From assembly GCA_002342205.1 (NCBI GenBank), contig DDPN01000044.1:1-7957 (forward strand): a DNA stretch of 7,957 bases. Reading direction: 5' to 3'. Position 1 is the stretch's first letter, and every line of letters begins with the position of its first letter. The position numbers and the translations under genes were made by a program. Source of the DNA: Chitinophagaceae bacterium UBA2467 (GTDB lineage: Bacteria; Bacteroidota; Bacteroidia; Chitinophagales; Chitinophagaceae). Below are positions 6,859-7,957 of this stretch, piece by piece. The notes under the pieces are model-generated. The model saw nothing but the letters and a program-made list of their open reading frames with translations, did not search any database and had not been told where the DNA came from.

Positions 6859-7479
6859 TTATGCACGTTGCTTCTGTCTAGCTGTACTTTTTGTAGCGGG
6901 AGATTTAGCCTGCGCTTTTTTAGGTGCAGCAGATTTAGACTTCGTCTTTTTCAACGCATTCTTAATGGCAGTACTCAAATTAGCATAGGTTGGCTTTCCA
7001 CTGACTGGGGCATCATTGATAAAGAATGCAGGCAGCTCTTTTACGCCGCGCGTATGCCCTTCTTTTAGATCATCTTGCACTTGCCAACCGTAAACACCAT
7101 TTACAAGATCATCCAGAAATTTTTTATTCTTCACCCCAGCCTCTTTGCTATATAATTTTAAACTCGTTGTTCCTAAGTTGCGACGATTATTGAAAAGCAC
7201 ATTGTGCATTTCCCAAAATTTTCCTTCCTGTGCAGCTGCGATAGCCGACTCACTTGCTTTCAAACTTCTTTGATGGATCAGCGTAAGTGGGAAATGACGA
7301 AATTGAAACTTGATTTTTCCATCGAATTCCTCAAGTAATTGCTTGACAATTTCATTCACCTTTGCACATTCCTCATTTTCATATTCACCGAATTCAACCA
7401 GTGTGATAGGCGCATCTTTTTTACCTACAAATATTTCCCGGGGTTCTATGATGACAACGTCATCTTTTTTAAAAGCCAT
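6859..7479 (-). CDS. Cytosolic DsbA-family thioredoxin-fold protein with degenerate active site and basic tail
   Basis: A 206-residue protein without signal peptide. Residues about 12-172 follow the DsbA/NhaA-C-terminal thioredoxin type: APITLVEFGEYENEEC (23-38), RHFPLTLIH (61-69), the helical GKFWEMHNVLF (86-96), and GVKELPAFFIND (145-156) with a likely cis-Pro150. The CxxC redox motif is replaced by NEEC (35-38), and Cys38 is the only cysteine in the protein. Normal disulfide exchange is therefore not possible, though a single-cysteine reaction or a binding role remains. Residues 173-206 form a Lys/Arg/Ala/Ser-rich tail with 12 basic and no acidic residues, reminiscent of histone H1-like tails and possibly binding nucleic acid or another polyanion. 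The ATG at 7479 follows an A-rich stretch (8 A at 7492-7485), a common initiation context in Bacteroidota. It is first in an operon with the MurC-like ligase. Confidence 0.87.
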   Translation of the reverse strand: MAFKKDDVVIIEPREIFVGKKDAPITLVEFGEYENEECAKVNEIVKQLLEEFDGKIKFQFRHFPLTLIHQRSLKASESAIAAAQEGKFWEMHNVLFNNRRNLGTTSLKLYSKEAGVKNKKFLDDLVNGVYGWQVQDDLKEGHTRGVKELPAFFINDAPVSGKPTYANLSTAIKNALKKTKSKSAAPKKAQAKSPATKSTARQKQRA

Positions 7480-7794
7480 TGTTATTTTTTTTGATGCAGC
7501 AGCTGCTATGATGTTATAACAACGAACTGCCTTTTCTGTTGGCCAATACCTTATTTTTTAATTTAATATGTCTTGCCAACCGGCTGAAGGTAGGGGATTT
7601 TATAATCCAGCCTTCGCCTATTCATTTATTTTAACAAAATTTAATCAAACAGCTGATTTTGAACAATTTATAATTCTGAAAACTAGTCCAAATTGGTAGC
7701 ATTTACACCCATTTTCCAAAAATCAACCGAAAAGTATGTGGATGTTTAGCTAATACAAATGACCCTAATCATTAAACAAGATGAGAGTGGTTAG
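7480..7794. other. Intergenic region between clpB and the DsbA-like gene
   Basis: This 315-nt stretch has no convincing gene on either strand; reading frames are short and interrupted. It must contain the end of the clpB transcript and, near its left side, the promoter and leader of the DsbA-like/Mur ligase operon, but no good -33/-7 pair was found. It holds a hairpin at 7582-7618 and three short perfect palindromes: AGCAGCTGCT (7498-7507), GTTATAAC (7513-7520) and TTGGCCAA (7539-7546). Confidence 0.7.
7582..7618. other. Hairpin with two alternative pairings in the clpB/DsbA-like spacer
   Basis: Outer arms GGC-t-GAAGG (7582-7590) and CCTTCGCC (7611-7618) pair with one bulged T. An inner stem GGATT/AATCC (7595-7599 with 7604-7608) closes a 4-nt loop. 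Alternatively GGCTG (7582-7586) pairs exactly with CAGCC (7608-7612). No T-run follows in the minus direction, in which clpB is transcribed, so a simple intrinsic terminator for clpB is not supported. A leader structure or a processing site at the transcript end is possible. Confidence 0.4.
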
Positions 7795-7957
7795 CTAGGA
7801 AATAACCTTTTCAATTGCTTCATTTCGAAAAACAACAGTGTTATCAAAAACATCCACAAGCACAGGTTTTGATTTGTCTATTTCACCACCAAGTATTTTT
7901 TTACTGAGCGTATTGACAATTTCTTTTTGCAAAAGTCGCTTTAATGGACGAGCCCCT
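7795..7957 (-). CDS. clpB: ClpB disaggregase, C-terminal end (5' part outside window)
   Basis: Only the last 53 codons and the TAG stop are inside the window. They begin with GARPLKRLLQKEIVNTLSKK, which matches the sensor-2 Arg region and the D2 small domain at the end of ClpB/Hsp104 AAA+ chaperones. GGEIDKSKPVLVDVF follows, and the protein closes about 20 residues later. ClpB is a cytosolic hexameric ATPase that pulls proteins out of aggregates together with DnaK. The short tail after the D2 small domain is normal for ClpB. A related two-domain Clp ATPase such as ClpA/ClpC is less likely because the GARPLKR plus IVNxLSKKIL pattern fits ClpB best. The gene is separated by 315 nt from the DsbA-like operon on the same strand and is probably transcribed separately. 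Confidence 0.85.
   Translation of the reverse strand, partial: GARPLKRLLQKEIVNTLSKKILGGEIDKSKPVLVDVFDNTVVFRNEAIEKVIS

Noticed and set aside
6752..7068. Plus-strand reading frames opposite the Mur ligase and DsbA-like genes
   Set aside because: Their sequences are reverse images of the Lys/Ala-rich tail and neighbouring codons, giving Phe/Leu/Cys-rich peptides without start context.
7582..7618. Intrinsic terminator of clpB
   Set aside because: The hairpin is good, but no T-tract follows in the clpB direction and it lies about 177 nt beyond the stop codon.

Overview
The window reads as chromosome from a member of the Bacteroidota, most likely of the Chitinophagaceae type. This is inferred from protein style, AT-rich intergenic DNA, near absence of Shine-Dalgarno sequences, use of TTG starts, and promoter-like elements that resemble the Bacteroidota -33/-7 pattern. 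No rRNA, tRNA, CRISPR array or transposase was seen.

Left block (1-3554): a divergent module. On the minus strand, an N-acylglucosamine 2-epimerase gene is followed 13 nt later by a gene for an exported FAD-dependent oxidoreductase that runs off the left edge. The oxidoreductase has a TTG start and a signal peptide. On the plus strand, across a 161-nt AT-rich region carrying a perfect 15-bp palindrome, is a ROK-family repressor with a winged helix, an intact zinc site and a lost kinase phosphate loop. Together these look like a locally regulated amino-sugar (ManNAc/GlcNAc, perhaps sialic acid) utilisation unit.

Middle block (3555-5460), plus strand: a tightly packed operon of a PhoH-like ATPase, a small lipoprotein with an NTF2-like/DUF4878-like look, and a CrcB/FluC fluoride channel. 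Consecutive reading frames overlap by 23 and 4 nt.

Right block (5465-7957), minus strand: reading leftwards, the last 53 codons of clpB, a 315-nt intergenic stretch with a strong hairpin and several short palindromes, a cytosolic DsbA/thioredoxin-fold protein that has lost the first cysteine of CxxC and carries a basic tail, and 5 nt later a MurC-like Mur ligase with an atypical P-loop. This ligase gene converges on crcB with only 4 nt between stop codons.

Most genes belong to known families. The parts most worth a second look are the DsbA-like/Mur-ligase pair, where both proteins deviate at their active sites, and the epimerase/secreted oxidoreductase/ROK module. Neither can be called a new system from sequence alone.
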